A DNA stretch of 49,590 nucleotides from contig CANHNQ010000012.1 in the NCBI GenBank assembly GCA_947462095.1, positions 1 to 49,590 on the forward strand. The letters run 5' to 3'. Source of the stretch: Gemmatimonadota bacterium (lineage in GTDB: Bacteria; Gemmatimonadota; Gemmatimonadetes; Gemmatimonadales; Gemmatimonadaceae). Positions 8,638 to 17,654 of the stretch are shown in pieces (the stretch's first letter is position 1; every line of letters begins with the position of its first letter). The notes beneath the pieces were generated by a model. That model ran no database searches. It was not told where the DNA came from and was given only the letters and a program-made list of their open reading frames with translations. The position numbers and the translations under genes are program-made.

Positions 8638-8810
8638 CCAAAGACCGGGCGTAGCATTGGCCCGGACGCCCGCCCGGGAATGGTCCGGACGGGGCGCTTG
8701 TATCGTAAGTCAATTCGGGTCGGTGCGATATATCACAACGGGTCCGGCCGGTCACATATCGCGAGACCAGAGGCGTCATTGCTGGGGTCGTCAGGTGACG
8801 CCTGCCGTTG

Positions 8811-10949
8811 CTACACCGAGAGGAGCGCCTCGATCTCGGCCCGGATCGATTCCACGCCCGGCACGACCGCTTCCAGCAAGACCGTGTGATACGGCACCGG
8901 GATGTCCATTGGGGCGAGGCGGCGGACCGGCGCATCGAGGTGCCAGAATGCCTCCTGCGCCAGCACACCGGCGATCTCGGCCCCGAACCCGGCCGTCATG
9001 TTGTCCTCGTGCACGATCAGGCAGCGCCCGGTCTTCCGCACGGACGCCAGTACGGTCTCCCGGTCCCACGGTGAGATGGTCCGGAGGTCGATCACTTCCA
9101 CCTGATCGCCGAACGCCTCGGCCGCCTCGTGGCAGCGATGCAGCATCGCGCTCCACGACACCACCGTGAGGTCTGTCCCTTCGCGCACCACCCGCGCCTT
9201 CCCGAACGGCAGCACGTAGTCGTCACCCGGGTAGCGGGCGCTGCCGTCGCCGGTCATCAGCAACGAGCGGTGTTCGAAGAAGATGGTGGGGTTGGGGCTG
9301 CGCATCGCGGCGCGCAGCAATCCCACGGCATCGGCCGCATTCGATGGCATCGCCACCTGCCAGCCGTAGGCATGCGCAAAGCGGACCTCGTCGCTCAGGC
9401 TGTGCCACGGATCGCCCACATCCTTGCCGAATCCGCCCGGCATGCGCACCACGATCGGGGCCGCGAACCGGTTGGCCGTGCGCCACCGCATGGTGCCGGT
9501 GTTGTTGAGCTGCTCCGTGGCCGGATCGGCGTATTTGCGGAACTGAATCTCGGCCACCGGCATCAGGCCGCTGATGGCCATCGCGACGGCCCGACCGATG
9601 ATCCCTTCCTCAGACAAGCTGGTGTCGAACACCCGCGCGTTACCGAACTGCTTCTGCAGCCCTTCGGTCACCAGGTGTACGCCGCCTTTGCGCCCCACGT
9701 CTTCGCCGAACACCACCACCTTGGGATTCACCGCGAGTTCGTGGTGCAACGTGCGGCGGATGGCTTCCGCGTACCGCAGCAGTTCCCCCTCGTCGCTCGG
9801 CGTGTCCGTGCCGGACAGCGCCGCGCGTTCGGCGCGCGACAATCCCCCCATCGCCTCGGCGACGTCGGGGGACTCGTCGGCCATCACATGCTGGGCGATC
9901 GTGGCGGGATTCGGGATGGCGCGCGCACGCGCTTCCTCGAGTCCGGCCGCGATGTCACGCGCGACCTCCGCCTCGAGCTCCGCCCACTCCGCGGACGACA
10001 TGAGGGCGGGCACGAGATAGTCGCGCAGCCGCGGCAACGGATCGCGCGCCTGGTCGGCGGCGATCTCGGCGTCCGTGCGGTAGCCTTTCTGGTTGTCCGG
10101 TCCCGAATGACTGCTCAGGCGCGGCACCGTGAGCCGTACCAATGCGGGGCCCTCGCCGCTGCGCACATGCGCGACGGCCTCCTGCAGAAGGCCGGCCGCC
10201 TCATGGGGGTCCGTGCCGCTGCCGTTGCGAAGAAACAAATTGCCGAACGCCGCGAGATTGCGCGCAATGTCGCCGCCCGGCGTCTGCATGTCGCCCCGCA
10301 CACTGATGCCGAGATCGTTGTCCTCGATGTAGAACAGCATCGGCAACTTGAGCGTGGTCGCCATCGTGAGCGCGGCCCAGAACCCGCTCGTGGCCACGGA
10401 GGCGTCGCCACCCAATGCCACACTCATGCAGCCGGCGTAGCTCGCGTTGCCCAGGCTATCGCGATGATACGTGATCGACTGCGCCCAGCCGGCGGCTGGC
10501 GTGTACTGGGAGCCGACATCGCCAGACATCGGCAACACGGTACACCCGGCGCGATTCGGGAGGTTGCACACGACGCCGATGTCGCGACCGTCGCTGAATC
10601 CACCGGCACGGCCCAGCGGACTGCCGAACGCATCGGGAATGGACAAGCCGACCGACAGCAGGAACGGCCGCGAACGGTAGTACGCCCCCGCGCCATCGTG
10701 GAGGCCATCGATGAGAGAACCCAGAATCACCTGGGCCATGTCGTGGCCGCGCGCCGAGAACTGGTACAACACCAGATGCTCGCGTGGCACCGAATTGCGC
10801 AGGCGGTTGGTCGTTTCTTCGACGTCGTCGAGCGAGCGCGAGACGAGCGTGTGGTAGGCGATGCGACGCCAGTCGAACCCGGGGCGGGGAGTCGTCGGTG
10901 CAGCAGACGGGGCGCGGGTGGCTGGCCGGACAGCGGGCTTGGCAGGCAT
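8811..10949 (-). CDS. 2-oxoacid dehydrogenase E1 component, fused alpha and beta subunits
   Basis: This 712-residue protein fuses E1-alpha (about residues 20-330) and E1-beta (about 400-712) of the branched-chain or pyruvate dehydrogenase type. The alpha part has the thiamine-diphosphate motif GGDASVATSGFW ending near EDNDLGISV. The beta part has VVVFGEDVGRKGGVH and MAISGLMPVAEIQFRKYADP. It would decarboxylate a 2-oxoacid and pass the acyl group to a lipoylated E2, but no E2 or E3 gene is adjacent. It sits between paaABCD and paaGHIJYZ on the opposite strand. Substrate class cannot be read from sequence: branched-chain 2-oxoacids, pyruvate or phenylpyruvate are possible. The ATG at 10949 is preferred over a GTG at 10973. 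Confidence 0.9.
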   Translation of the reverse strand: MPAKPAVRPATRAPSAAPTTPRPGFDWRRIAYHTLVSRSLDDVEETTNRLRNSVPREHLVLYQFSARGHDMAQVILGSLIDGLHDGAGAYYRSRPFLLSVGLSIPDAFGSPLGRAGGFSDGRDIGVVCNLPNRAGCTVLPMSGDVGSQYTPAAGWAQSITYHRDSLGNASYAGCMSVALGGDASVATSGFWAALTMATTLKLPMLFYIEDNDLGISVRGDMQTPGGDIARNLAAFGNLFLRNGSGTDPHEAAGLLQEAVAHVRSGEGPALVRLTVPRLSSHSGPDNQKGYRTDAEIAADQARDPLPRLRDYLVPALMSSAEWAELEAEVARDIAAGLEEARARAIPNPATIAQHVMADESPDVAEAMGGLSRAERAALSGTDTPSDEGELLRYAEAIRRTLHHELAVNPKVVVFGEDVGRKGGVHLVTEGLQKQFGNARVFDTSLSEEGIIGRAVAMAISGLMPVAEIQFRKYADPATEQLNNTGTMRWRTANRFAAPIVVRMPGGFGKDVGDPWHSLSDEVRFAHAYGWQVAMPSNAADAVGLLRAAMRSPNPTIFFEHRSLLMTGDGSARYPGDDYVLPFGKARVVREGTDLTVVSWSAMLHRCHEAAEAFGDQVEVIDLRTISPWDRETVLASVRKTGRCLIVHEDNMTAGFGAEIAGVLAQEAFWHLDAPVRRLAPMDIPVPYHTVLLEAVVPGVESIRAEIEALLSV

Positions 10950-11235
10950 ATCCGAGTAATCTGCTGGAAGCACCCCGATATCGGGAGCGGACCCGCCATC
11001 ATTGCGTCGAGACGGCGAGCCCCGGAATCACGCCGCGCCTCCCCAGCATGGCCACCCGCGCTCCTGACGTGATCATCGGTATACCCGCTCGGCCGTTGAG
11101 GGTCCCGAACGTGTCGCCACGCACGACGGTATCGCCTTACACGCCGCGTGGCGAGTGCCGGACGTGTCATTCCGAGGACGAAGGTACCAGTCGCATTGTT
11201 GGCCCTCGCGCGCGGGGAGAATGGTATTTTTATAT
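10950..11235. promoter_or_regulatory. 286-bp divergent intergenic region between E1 gene and paaG
   Basis: This is the longest gene-free stretch in the window and must hold the promoters of the E1 gene (minus) and the paaGHIJYZ operon (plus). An 8-bp palindrome, GGTATACC, is at 11078-11085. A purine run, GGGGAGA, at 11214-11220 is too far (15 bases) from the ATG to be an ideal ribosome-binding site. I could not recognise a known PaaX or PaaR operator, and no regulator gene is nearby. Confidence 0.5.
11225..11230 (+). promoter_or_regulatory. Putative -10 box, leaderless start of paaG
   Basis: TATTTT ends five bases before the paaG ATG at 11236, within a markedly AT-rich patch in otherwise GC-rich DNA. 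This predicts transcription starting at or beside the start codon. It is the third paa transcription unit here with this arrangement. Confidence 0.45.
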
Positions 11236-12033
11236 ATGTCCTCATCTACTCCCTCCCTGCTCGTCGATCAGCGCGACGGTGTCCTGACCCTGACGCTGCA
11301 TCGCCCCGATGTCCTCAACAGCTTCAATCGCGAGATGGCGGCTGCGCTGCTGGCGGCGCTCAACGCGGCCGCGGCCGATACCGCCGTGCGGGCGATCGTG
11401 TTGACCGGTGCCGGCCGCGGATTTTGCGCCGGGCAGGATCTGGCGGAAGCGCTGCCGCAGGGCGACGGGCCGATGCCGGACATCGGTGAGATCGTGAAGA
11501 GCTGCTATAACCCGATCATCCGCGCGATTCGCACCATCGAGAAGCCGGTGTTGTGCGCCGTCAACGGCATCGCCGCCGGCGCCGGTGCGAACTTGGCCTT
11601 CGCCTGCGACCTCACGATCGCGGCCGACGACGTCAGCTTCGTGGAGAGCTTCGCGAAACTCGGGCTCATCCCCGACACGAGCGGCACGTTCTTCGTGCCG
11701 CGACTGGTGGGGACGCAGCGTGCGACGGGCATGTTCTTCCTCGCCGAGAAAATGCCGGCGGTGAAAGCGAAAGAGTGGGGACTGATCTGGGACGTCGCGC
11801 CCAAAGCCGACCTGATGGCGACGGTGCAAGGGATGGCCGCGTCGCTCGCCACGCAGGCCACGCGCGGCTTCGGTCTCACGAAGCGCGCCATGAATGCGAG
11901 CTTCGCGAATTCACTCGACGAACAGCTCGAGGTCGAAGCGCAGGCGATGCATGAAGCGGGTCGGACGGCCGACTACGAAGAAGGGGTGCGCGCCTTTCTC
12001 GAGAAGCGGGCGCCCGTGTACCGCGGAGCATGA
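11236..12033 (+). CDS. paaG: 1,2-epoxyphenylacetyl-CoA isomerase PaaG
   Basis: This 265-residue crotonase-fold enzyme has typical PaaG length and motifs: RGFCAGQDLAE, GIAAGAGANLAFACDL, and LGLIPDTSGTFFVPR with the catalytic-type Asp (Asp147) of the PaaG family in place of the hydratase Glu pair. It isomerises the ring epoxide to oxepin-CoA and also shifts a double bond later in the pathway. The ATG at 11236 is chosen because homology begins there and a -10-like box lies just upstream. Its stop overlaps the paaH start as ATGA, heading a tightly coupled operon. Confidence 0.93.
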   Translation: MSSSTPSLLVDQRDGVLTLTLHRPDVLNSFNREMAAALLAALNAAAADTAVRAIVLTGAGRGFCAGQDLAEALPQGDGPMPDIGEIVKSCYNPIIRAIRTIEKPVLCAVNGIAAGAGANLAFACDLTIAADDVSFVESFAKLGLIPDTSGTFFVPRLVGTQRATGMFFLAEKMPAVKAKEWGLIWDVAPKADLMATVQGMAASLATQATRGFGLTKRAMNASFANSLDEQLEVEAQAMHEAGRTADYEEGVRAFLEKRAPVYRGA

Positions 12034-13259
12034 GCCCCGTGACGACGCTCGAAGTGGGTGGCATGGCGAAGATCGCCGTAGGCGTGGTCGGTGCCGGTGC
12101 CATGGGGGCCGGCATCGCGCAGGTGGCGGCGGCGCATGGGCACGTGGTGGTGTTGGCCGACGCGCAGCCGGCGTCGATAGCGCGCGCGCGCACAGGGCAT
12201 GCGAAGGCGCTGTCGCGCGATGTGGAGAAGGGACGTCTGACGCGCGAGCAGGCCGACGCGGTGCTGGCGCGCATCACGTACGTGGATGGCGTGAGCGCCG
12301 AACAGCTGGCCGCGTTCACCCCATGCGGTATCGTGATCGAGGCCATCGTCGAGCAGCTCGCCGCGAAGCAACAGCTGTTGCGCGCGCTCGAATCGATCGT
12401 GGCCCCCACGGCCATGCTGGCGTCGAACACCTCCTCACTCTCGATTGCCGCGCTGGCCGGCTCGTGCGCGCATTCGGAGCGCGTGGTGGGTGTGCATTTC
12501 TTCAATCCGGCGCCGATCATGCCGCTGGTGGAGATCATCCCCGCCATCACCACGTCCGAGGCGGTGATCGCCGACGCGCGGGCGCTCGCGACCGCGTGGG
12601 GCAAGATCACGGTCCTCGCGGCCGACACGCCGGGCTTTCTCGTGAATCGCGTGGCGCGCTCGTTCTACGGTGAGTCGCTGCGCATTCGTGAAGAGGGGCT
12701 CGCCGATTGCGCCACCATCGACTGGGCGCTGCGCACCATCGGCGGCTTCCGCATGGGGCCGTTCGAGCTCATGGACTTCATCGGGCTCGACGTGAACTTC
12801 GCGGTCACGCGCTCGGTGTTCGAGGGCATGTTTTTCGATCCGCGCTACCGGCCGTCGCACGCCCAGCAGCGCCTGGTGGAAGCCGGGTGGCTGGGCCGCA
12901 AAAGCCAGCGCGGATTCTACGACTACCGCGAGGGGACCGTGCCGCCGGTGCCGCATGACGATCCGGCACTGGGACAGCGGATCGTGGACCGCGTGCTGGC
13001 CATGCTCGTGAATGAGGCGGTGGATGCCGTGCATCTGCAACTCGCGTCGGTGCAGGATATCGAACTCGCCATGACCACCGGGGTGAACTATCCGCGCGGT
13101 CTCCTGCAGTGGGGTGATGAGATCGGCGCGCCCAACGTGCTGGCCATGCTGCAGGCGCTGCAGTCGGAAACGGGCGACGATCGCTATCGGCCCAGCATGC
13201 GACTGCGTCGCGCGGTGCAGGCGGGAGCGTCGCTGCTCGATCCGCGGCGCTACTCGTGA
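12030..13259 (+). CDS. paaH: 3-hydroxyacyl-CoA dehydrogenase PaaH
   Basis: This 409-residue NAD-dependent dehydrogenase oxidises 3-hydroxyadipyl-CoA to 3-oxoadipyl-CoA. The Rossmann motif GVVGAGAMGAGIAQ is at the N-terminus, and the family signature HFFNPAPIMPLVEIIP follows. The 3HCDH C-terminal domain is present (ADTPGFLVNRVARSFYGES), and a second C-terminal helical copy follows (MLVNEAVDAVHLQLAS, then TTGVNYPRGLLQWGDE). It is shorter than the roughly 475-residue E. coli PaaH, mainly because the segment between the two C-terminal copies is reduced. The start overlaps paaG (ATGA); an ATG at 12063 is possible. It overlaps paaI by four bases. Confidence 0.92.
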   Translation: MSPVTTLEVGGMAKIAVGVVGAGAMGAGIAQVAAAHGHVVVLADAQPASIARARTGHAKALSRDVEKGRLTREQADAVLARITYVDGVSAEQLAAFTPCGIVIEAIVEQLAAKQQLLRALESIVAPTAMLASNTSSLSIAALAGSCAHSERVVGVHFFNPAPIMPLVEIIPAITTSEAVIADARALATAWGKITVLAADTPGFLVNRVARSFYGESLRIREEGLADCATIDWALRTIGGFRMGPFELMDFIGLDVNFAVTRSVFEGMFFDPRYRPSHAQQRLVEAGWLGRKSQRGFYDYREGTVPPVPHDDPALGQRIVDRVLAMLVNEAVDAVHLQLASVQDIELAMTTGVNYPRGLLQWGDEIGAPNVLAMLQALQSETGDDRYRPSMRLRRAVQAGASLLDPRRYS

Positions 13260-13723
13260 GCGCGCCCGACAACGCGGCGGCCGGCGCCGTTCCGCCGGAC
13301 ACCGGGGCGCCCCCGGCGGCGGAGGCACTGGTGACGGCACTCATGACGCGCGACCGCTTTTCGCAGTGGCTCGGCATCGAGGTGCTCGAGGCGGCGGTCG
13401 GACGCGCTGTCCTGCGCATGACGATCCGCGACGACATGGTCAACGGCTTCGGCACCTCACACGGCGGCATTCTGTTTTCGCTCGCCGACAGCGCGTTCGC
13501 CTTCGCGACCAACGCCGGCGGCCTGCTGAGCGTCGCCATCGACTGCTCCGTGAGTTTTCCGGTGGCGGTGCGTCCCGGTGACGTGCTCACCGCCATCGCG
13601 ATCGAGCAGAGTACAACCAAGCGGCTGGCGTTCTGCGACGTGACGGTGCGCAATCAGGACGACGTGATCGCCGGTCATTTCCGCGGCACGGTCTATCGGA
13701 CGGCCATTCCCCATCAGCTGTGA
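13256..13723 (+). CDS. paaI: Hotdog-fold acyl-CoA thioesterase PaaI
   Basis: This 155-residue hotdog thioesterase has the signature NGFGTSHGGILFSLADSAFA, containing the family's catalytic Asn/Asp region. PaaI hydrolyses ring-hydroxylated or dead-end phenylacetyl-CoA derivatives and so frees trapped CoA. The GTG start at 13256 overlaps the paaH stop (GTGA). The first 20 or so residues are Ala/Pro-rich and outside the fold, so an internal start is conceivable, but none is a better candidate. paaJ starts 10 bp downstream. Confidence 0.92.
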   Translation: MSAPDNAAAGAVPPDTGAPPAAEALVTALMTRDRFSQWLGIEVLEAAVGRAVLRMTIRDDMVNGFGTSHGGILFSLADSAFAFATNAGGLLSVAIDCSVSFPVAVRPGDVLTAIAIEQSTTKRLAFCDVTVRNQDDVIAGHFRGTVYRTAIPHQL

Positions 13724-13733
13724 CCCAGACACC

Positions 13734-14957
13734 ATGAACGACGCCTTTATCATCGAAGGAGTGCGCACGCCGATCGGCAACATCGGTGGTGCCCTGAGTC
13801 ACGTGCGCGCCGATGATCTGGCCGCGCACGCGATCGCCTCGCTGCTCGCGCGCGTCGCCGAGACGTCCCCCACCTTCGATCCGGCGCAGATCGCCGATGT
13901 CATTCTCGGCTGCGCGAATCAGGCGGGCGACGACAATCGCAACGTGGCGCGCATGGCGTCGCTGCTGGCCGGATTGCCGGTCACGGTGCCCGGGGAAACG
14001 GTGAATCGGTTGTGCGCCTCGGGACTGAACGCCGTCGCCAGCGCTGCGCGCGCCATCAAGGCCGGCGAAGGTGACCTCTACGTGGCCGGCGGTGTGGAGA
14101 GCATGACCCGCGCGCCGTACGTCATGTCGAAGGGGGCCACCCCGTTCGCGCGTGATGTGCAACTGTTCGACACGAGCCTCGGCTGGCGCTTCGTGAATCC
14201 GCGCATGAAGCAGTTGCACGGCACCGACTCCATGGGGGAGACCGCGGAGAACGTAGCGGCGCAGTACGGCGTGTCACGCGACGATCAGGATGCCTTCGCG
14301 GTGCGTTCGCAGCAAAAGGCCGCCGCCGCGCAGCGCGAGGGAAGGCTCGCCGAAGAGATCGTGCCGGTGTCGATCCCGCAGCGAAAGGGCGATGCGATGC
14401 TGGTGTCGCAGGATGAATTCCTGCGCCCCGACACGACCATGCAGACGCTCGCCAAGCTGAAGCCGGCGTTCCGCCACGACGGGAACGGCTCCGTGACGGC
14501 GGGTAACGCCAGCGGGCTGAATGACGGTGCCGCCGCGTTGCTGATCGCGTCGGGGCATGCCGCGTCGCAGCATGGACTGACGCCGATGGCGCGCATCGTG
14601 TCGAGTGCGGCCGCCGGCGTGGAGCCGCGCATCATGGGGATGGGCCCGGTGCCTGCGTCGCGGCTGGCCCTCGCGCGGGCGGGACTTACGCTGGCGCAGA
14701 TGGACGTCATCGAACTGAACGAAGCCTTCGCGGCACAGGGCTTGGCGTGTCTGCGCGAACTCGGTATTGCCGACGACGATGCGCGGGTGAATCCGAACGG
14801 CGGCGCCATCGCGCTGGGTCACCCGCTCGGCATGAGCGGCGCCCGCCTCGCGCTCACCGCCGCGCGTGAGCTGCGCCGTCGCAACGGCCGCTACGCGCTG
14901 TGCACCATGTGCATCGGTGTGGGGCAGGGGTTCGCCATGATCATCGAGCGGGTCTGA
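13734..14957 (+). CDS. paaJ: Beta-ketoadipyl-CoA thiolase PaaJ
   Basis: This 407-residue thiolase has typical length. Cys94 in NRLCASGLNA is the nucleophile. GGVESMTRAPYVM, then NGGAIALGHPLGMSGAR and CIGVGQGFAMI, form the other conserved thiolase blocks. In the pathway it cleaves 3-oxoadipyl-CoA to succinyl-CoA and acetyl-CoA, and also the earlier C8 intermediate 3-oxo-5,6-dehydrosuberyl-CoA. Sequence alone does not separate it from acetyl-CoA acetyltransferases, but its place between paaI and paaY makes PaaJ the best call. Confidence 0.92.
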   Translation: MNDAFIIEGVRTPIGNIGGALSHVRADDLAAHAIASLLARVAETSPTFDPAQIADVILGCANQAGDDNRNVARMASLLAGLPVTVPGETVNRLCASGLNAVASAARAIKAGEGDLYVAGGVESMTRAPYVMSKGATPFARDVQLFDTSLGWRFVNPRMKQLHGTDSMGETAENVAAQYGVSRDDQDAFAVRSQQKAAAAQREGRLAEEIVPVSIPQRKGDAMLVSQDEFLRPDTTMQTLAKLKPAFRHDGNGSVTAGNASGLNDGAAALLIASGHAASQHGLTPMARIVSSAAAGVEPRIMGMGPVPASRLALARAGLTLAQMDVIELNEAFAAQGLACLRELGIADDDARVNPNGGAIALGHPLGMSGARLALTAARELRRRNGRYALCTMCIGVGQGFAMIIERV

Positions 14958-14962
14958 GCGCC

Positions 14963-15568
14963 GTGATCTACGCATTTGATGGCTTCATTCCGGTGGTGCA
15001 TGAATCGGCGTTTGTGCATCCACAGGCGTCGGTCACGGGTAACGTGATCATCGGTCGCGACGTGTACGTGGGCCCCGGTGCGGCCATCCGTGGCGACTGG
15101 GGCGGTATCGTGATCGAGGACGGCTGCAACGTGCAGGAGAACTGCACGATTCACATGTTCCCCGGGGTGGTGGTGCGGCTCGAGGCCAGCGCGCACATCG
15201 GACACGGAGCCATCGTGCATGGCGCACACATCGGCGCCAACGCCCTGATCGGCATGAATGCCGTGATCATGGACAACGCTGTGGTCGGTGCGGGGTGCGT
15301 GGTCGGTGCGTTGTGCTTCGTGCCTACCGGCATGGAGATTCCGCCGCGCAAAGTGGTGGTCGGGAATCCCGCCAAGATCGTGAAGGACGTGACCGACGAC
15401 ATGCTGGACTGGAAGACGTCGGGCACGCAGTTGTATCAGCAGTTGCCGGCGGCGATGCGCGCGAGTTGGCGCGTGGTTGAGCCGTTGCGCGAAATCCCCG
15501 TTGATCGCCCCACGCAATCGAGCGTGTTGAAGAACTGGAAGGACACCCGCGAGGGAGGAACTACGTGA
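14963..15568 (+). CDS. paaY: Hexapeptide-repeat thioesterase PaaY
   Basis: This 201-residue left-handed beta-helix protein belongs to the gamma-carbonic-anhydrase-like family. It opens with VHPQASVTGNVIIGRDVYVGP and has hexapeptide repeats and metal-site histidines (CTIHMFPG, AHIGHGAIVHGA). PaaY acts as a thioesterase that clears inhibitory CoA adducts arising from the reactive Paa intermediates. The GTG at 14963 lies five bases after the paaJ stop and gives the expected N-terminus. Its stop overlaps the start of paaZ (TGATG). Confidence 0.9.
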   Translation: MIYAFDGFIPVVHESAFVHPQASVTGNVIIGRDVYVGPGAAIRGDWGGIVIEDGCNVQENCTIHMFPGVVVRLEASAHIGHGAIVHGAHIGANALIGMNAVIMDNAVVGAGCVVGALCFVPTGMEIPPRKVVVGNPAKIVKDVTDDMLDWKTSGTQLYQQLPAAMRASWRVVEPLREIPVDRPTQSSVLKNWKDTREGGTT

Positions 15569-17607
15569 TGTACCTGCTCAAGAACTATGCGATGGGTCAG
15601 TGGGTCGAAGGCACCGGCCGCAAAGCCGACCTGTTCGACGCCGTCACCGGCGAGAAGATCGGCGAGTCGTCCAGCGACGGGCTCGATTTCAAGGCGATGA
15701 TGCACTACGCCCGCTCGGTGGGCGGCCCCAGCATGCGCGCCCTCACGTTCCATCAGCGCGCCGCCATGCTCAAGGCGATCGCCAAGGTGCTGATGGAGCG
15801 CAAGGATGACTTCTACGCCCTCTCGTATCTCACCGGCGCCACCAAGACCGACTCGTGGGTGGACATCGAAGGCGGCATCGGCACCTTCTTTGCCTACTCG
15901 AGCCGCGGCCGTCGCGAGTTTCCCAACGAGTGCTTCCACGTGGAAGGGCCCACCGAGCCGTTGTCGAAGAACGGCACCTTCGTGGGGCGCCATATCCTGG
16001 TGCCCATCGAAGGCGTGGCGGTGCACATCAACGCCTTCAACTTCCCCGTATGGGGCATGCTCGAAAAGCTGGCACCGGCGCTGTTGGCCGGCGTGCCATG
16101 CATCGTGAAGCCGGCCACCGCGGGCAGTCATCTCGCCGAGGCGGTGTTCCGCACCATCGTGGACACGGGCATTCTTCCCACCGGTGCCATTCAACTGGTG
16201 TGCGGCAGTGCCGGCGACATGCTGGACCACCTCGAGGAGCAAGATGTAGTGGCGTTCACCGGGTCGGCCGCCACCGGACAGAAGCTCAAGAGTGCCGCCG
16301 CGGTGGTGAAGAACTCCGTGCGCTTCAACATGGAAGCCGACTCGCTCAACTGCTCCATCCTGGGCCCCGACGCCGTGCCGGGCACCGAGGAGTTCGATCT
16401 GTTCATCAAGGAAGTCACGCGCGAGATGACGACCAAGGCCGGGCAGAAGTGCACCGCCATCCGTCGCTCGATCGTGCCGGCCGGGCTTGAGGAGGACGTG
16501 ATCAAAGCGCTCTCCAAGCGACTGGCGTCCACCACGATCGGCGCCCCGACCGCCGAAGGCGTGCGGATGGGCCCGCTGGCCAGCCGCGCGCAGGTGAACG
16601 CGGTGCGGTCGGCCGCCGAGATGATCCGTCATGGCGCGGAGTTGGTGTACGGCGGCGGCGATTTCGACGTGGTCGGCGCCGATCGCGAGAAGGGATCCTT
16701 CTTCGCGCCTATGCTCATGGTGTGCGACAATCCGCTCACGCGTCTCGAAGCACATGACATCGAAGCGTTCGGCCCGGTGAACACGGTCATGCCGTATCAC
16801 TCGATCGAGGAAGCGGTGCAGTTGGCACGCATGGGCAAGGGTTCGCTCGTGGGGTCGCTGGTGACCGCCGATCCACACGTCGCGCGCAGCGTCATCCTCG
16901 GCACGGCCGCATTCCACGGCCGCATGCTGGTGCTCGATCGGACCAGCGCGAAGGAGAGCACCGGGCATGGATCGCCGCTGCCGCAGCTGGTACACGGCGG
17001 ACCGGGACGTGCGGGCGGGGGTGAGGAAATGGGTGGTGCGCGCGGCGTGACGCACTACATGCAGCGCGTGGCGTTGCAGGGCAGTCCGAGCATGATCACC
17101 GCGATCACGCGCGAATGGACGAAGGGGGCCGAGGAGCACAGCGACGCCGTGCATCCCTTCCGCAAAACGTTCAACGAGCTGGAGATCGGCGACACGCTCA
17201 TCACGAAGTCGCGCACGATCACGCTGGCGGATATCGAGGCGTTCGCGAATCTCAGCGGCGACACGTTCTATGCGCACATGAGCGACGACGATGCGCGCAG
17301 CAACGGTGTGTTCGAGGGGCGCGTGGCACATGGCTATTTCATCGTGTCGGCGGCGGCCGGTCTGTTCGTAGAACCGTCGCTCGGTCCGGTGCTGGCGAAC
17401 TACGGCATGGAGAAGCTGCGCTTCACCAAGCCGGTGTATCCGGGCGACACCATTCACGTGCGCCTCACGGTCAAGCAGAAGACCGCCAAGGATACGCCAG
17501 AGGGCGGTATCCCGCAGGGCGTGGTGGAGTGGGATGTCGAGGTGATGAATCAGGACAACGAGGCTGTGGCGGTGTACTCGATTCTCACGCTGGTGCGGCG
17601 CGCCTGA
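15568..17607 (+). CDS. paaZ: Bifunctional oxepin-CoA hydrolase / semialdehyde dehydrogenase PaaZ
   Basis: This 679-residue fusion has an N-terminal aldehyde dehydrogenase (residues of about 1-520) and a C-terminal MaoC-like hydratase (about 535-679). Glu256 in RFNMEADSL and Cys295 in TKAGQKCTAIRRS match the catalytic positions known for E. coli PaaZ. The hydratase part has NLSGDTFYAHMSDDDAR (Asp near 565) and RVAHGYF. It opens the oxepin-CoA ring and oxidises the resulting aldehyde. GGGAGGA at 15553-15559 is a good ribosome-binding site for the ATG at 15568, and a GTG lies just before it. It is the last paa gene here. Confidence 0.96.
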   Translation: MYLLKNYAMGQWVEGTGRKADLFDAVTGEKIGESSSDGLDFKAMMHYARSVGGPSMRALTFHQRAAMLKAIAKVLMERKDDFYALSYLTGATKTDSWVDIEGGIGTFFAYSSRGRREFPNECFHVEGPTEPLSKNGTFVGRHILVPIEGVAVHINAFNFPVWGMLEKLAPALLAGVPCIVKPATAGSHLAEAVFRTIVDTGILPTGAIQLVCGSAGDMLDHLEEQDVVAFTGSAATGQKLKSAAAVVKNSVRFNMEADSLNCSILGPDAVPGTEEFDLFIKEVTREMTTKAGQKCTAIRRSIVPAGLEEDVIKALSKRLASTTIGAPTAEGVRMGPLASRAQVNAVRSAAEMIRHGAELVYGGGDFDVVGADREKGSFFAPMLMVCDNPLTRLEAHDIEAFGPVNTVMPYHSIEEAVQLARMGKGSLVGSLVTADPHVARSVILGTAAFHGRMLVLDRTSAKESTGHGSPLPQLVHGGPGRAGGGEEMGGARGVTHYMQRVALQGSPSMITAITREWTKGAEEHSDAVHPFRKTFNELEIGDTLITKSRTITLADIEAFANLSGDTFYAHMSDDDARSNGVFEGRVAHGYFIVSAAAGLFVEPSLGPVLANYGMEKLRFTKPVYPGDTIHVRLTVKQKTAKDTPEGGIPQGVVEWDVEVMNQDNEAVAVYSILTLVRRA

Positions 17608-17642
17608 CGACCTGGGGGTCACTGGTTCACGTCACGAGGTTC

Positions 17643-17648
17643 TATCTT
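17643..17648 (+). promoter_or_regulatory. Putative -10 box, leaderless start of the binding lipoprotein gene
   Basis: TATCTT ends six bases before the ATG at 17655, and only Ts and Cs lie in between. No Shine-Dalgarno sequence is present. This suggests the gene has its own promoter although it follows paaZ by 47 bp. Confidence 0.45.
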
Positions 17649-17654
17649 TCCCCC

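Noticed and set aside
7008-8654. A 548-codon open frame antisense to the OmpA-like gene
   Set aside because: It has no domain, and the opposite strand has a signal peptide and OmpA motif.
8811-10949. A frameshift joining two separate E1 genes
   Set aside because: One continuous frame runs through both parts with a normal linker, so it is a true fusion; such fused E1 proteins are known.
11078-11085. GGTATACC palindrome as a paa regulator site
   Set aside because: Eight bases are too short to support an operator without a second copy near the other paa promoter, and none was seen.
15436-17622. A 728-codon open frame antisense to paaZ
   Set aside because: The sense strand has PaaZ with exact catalytic residues. 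The antisense product is His/Arg-rich and low in recognisable structure.
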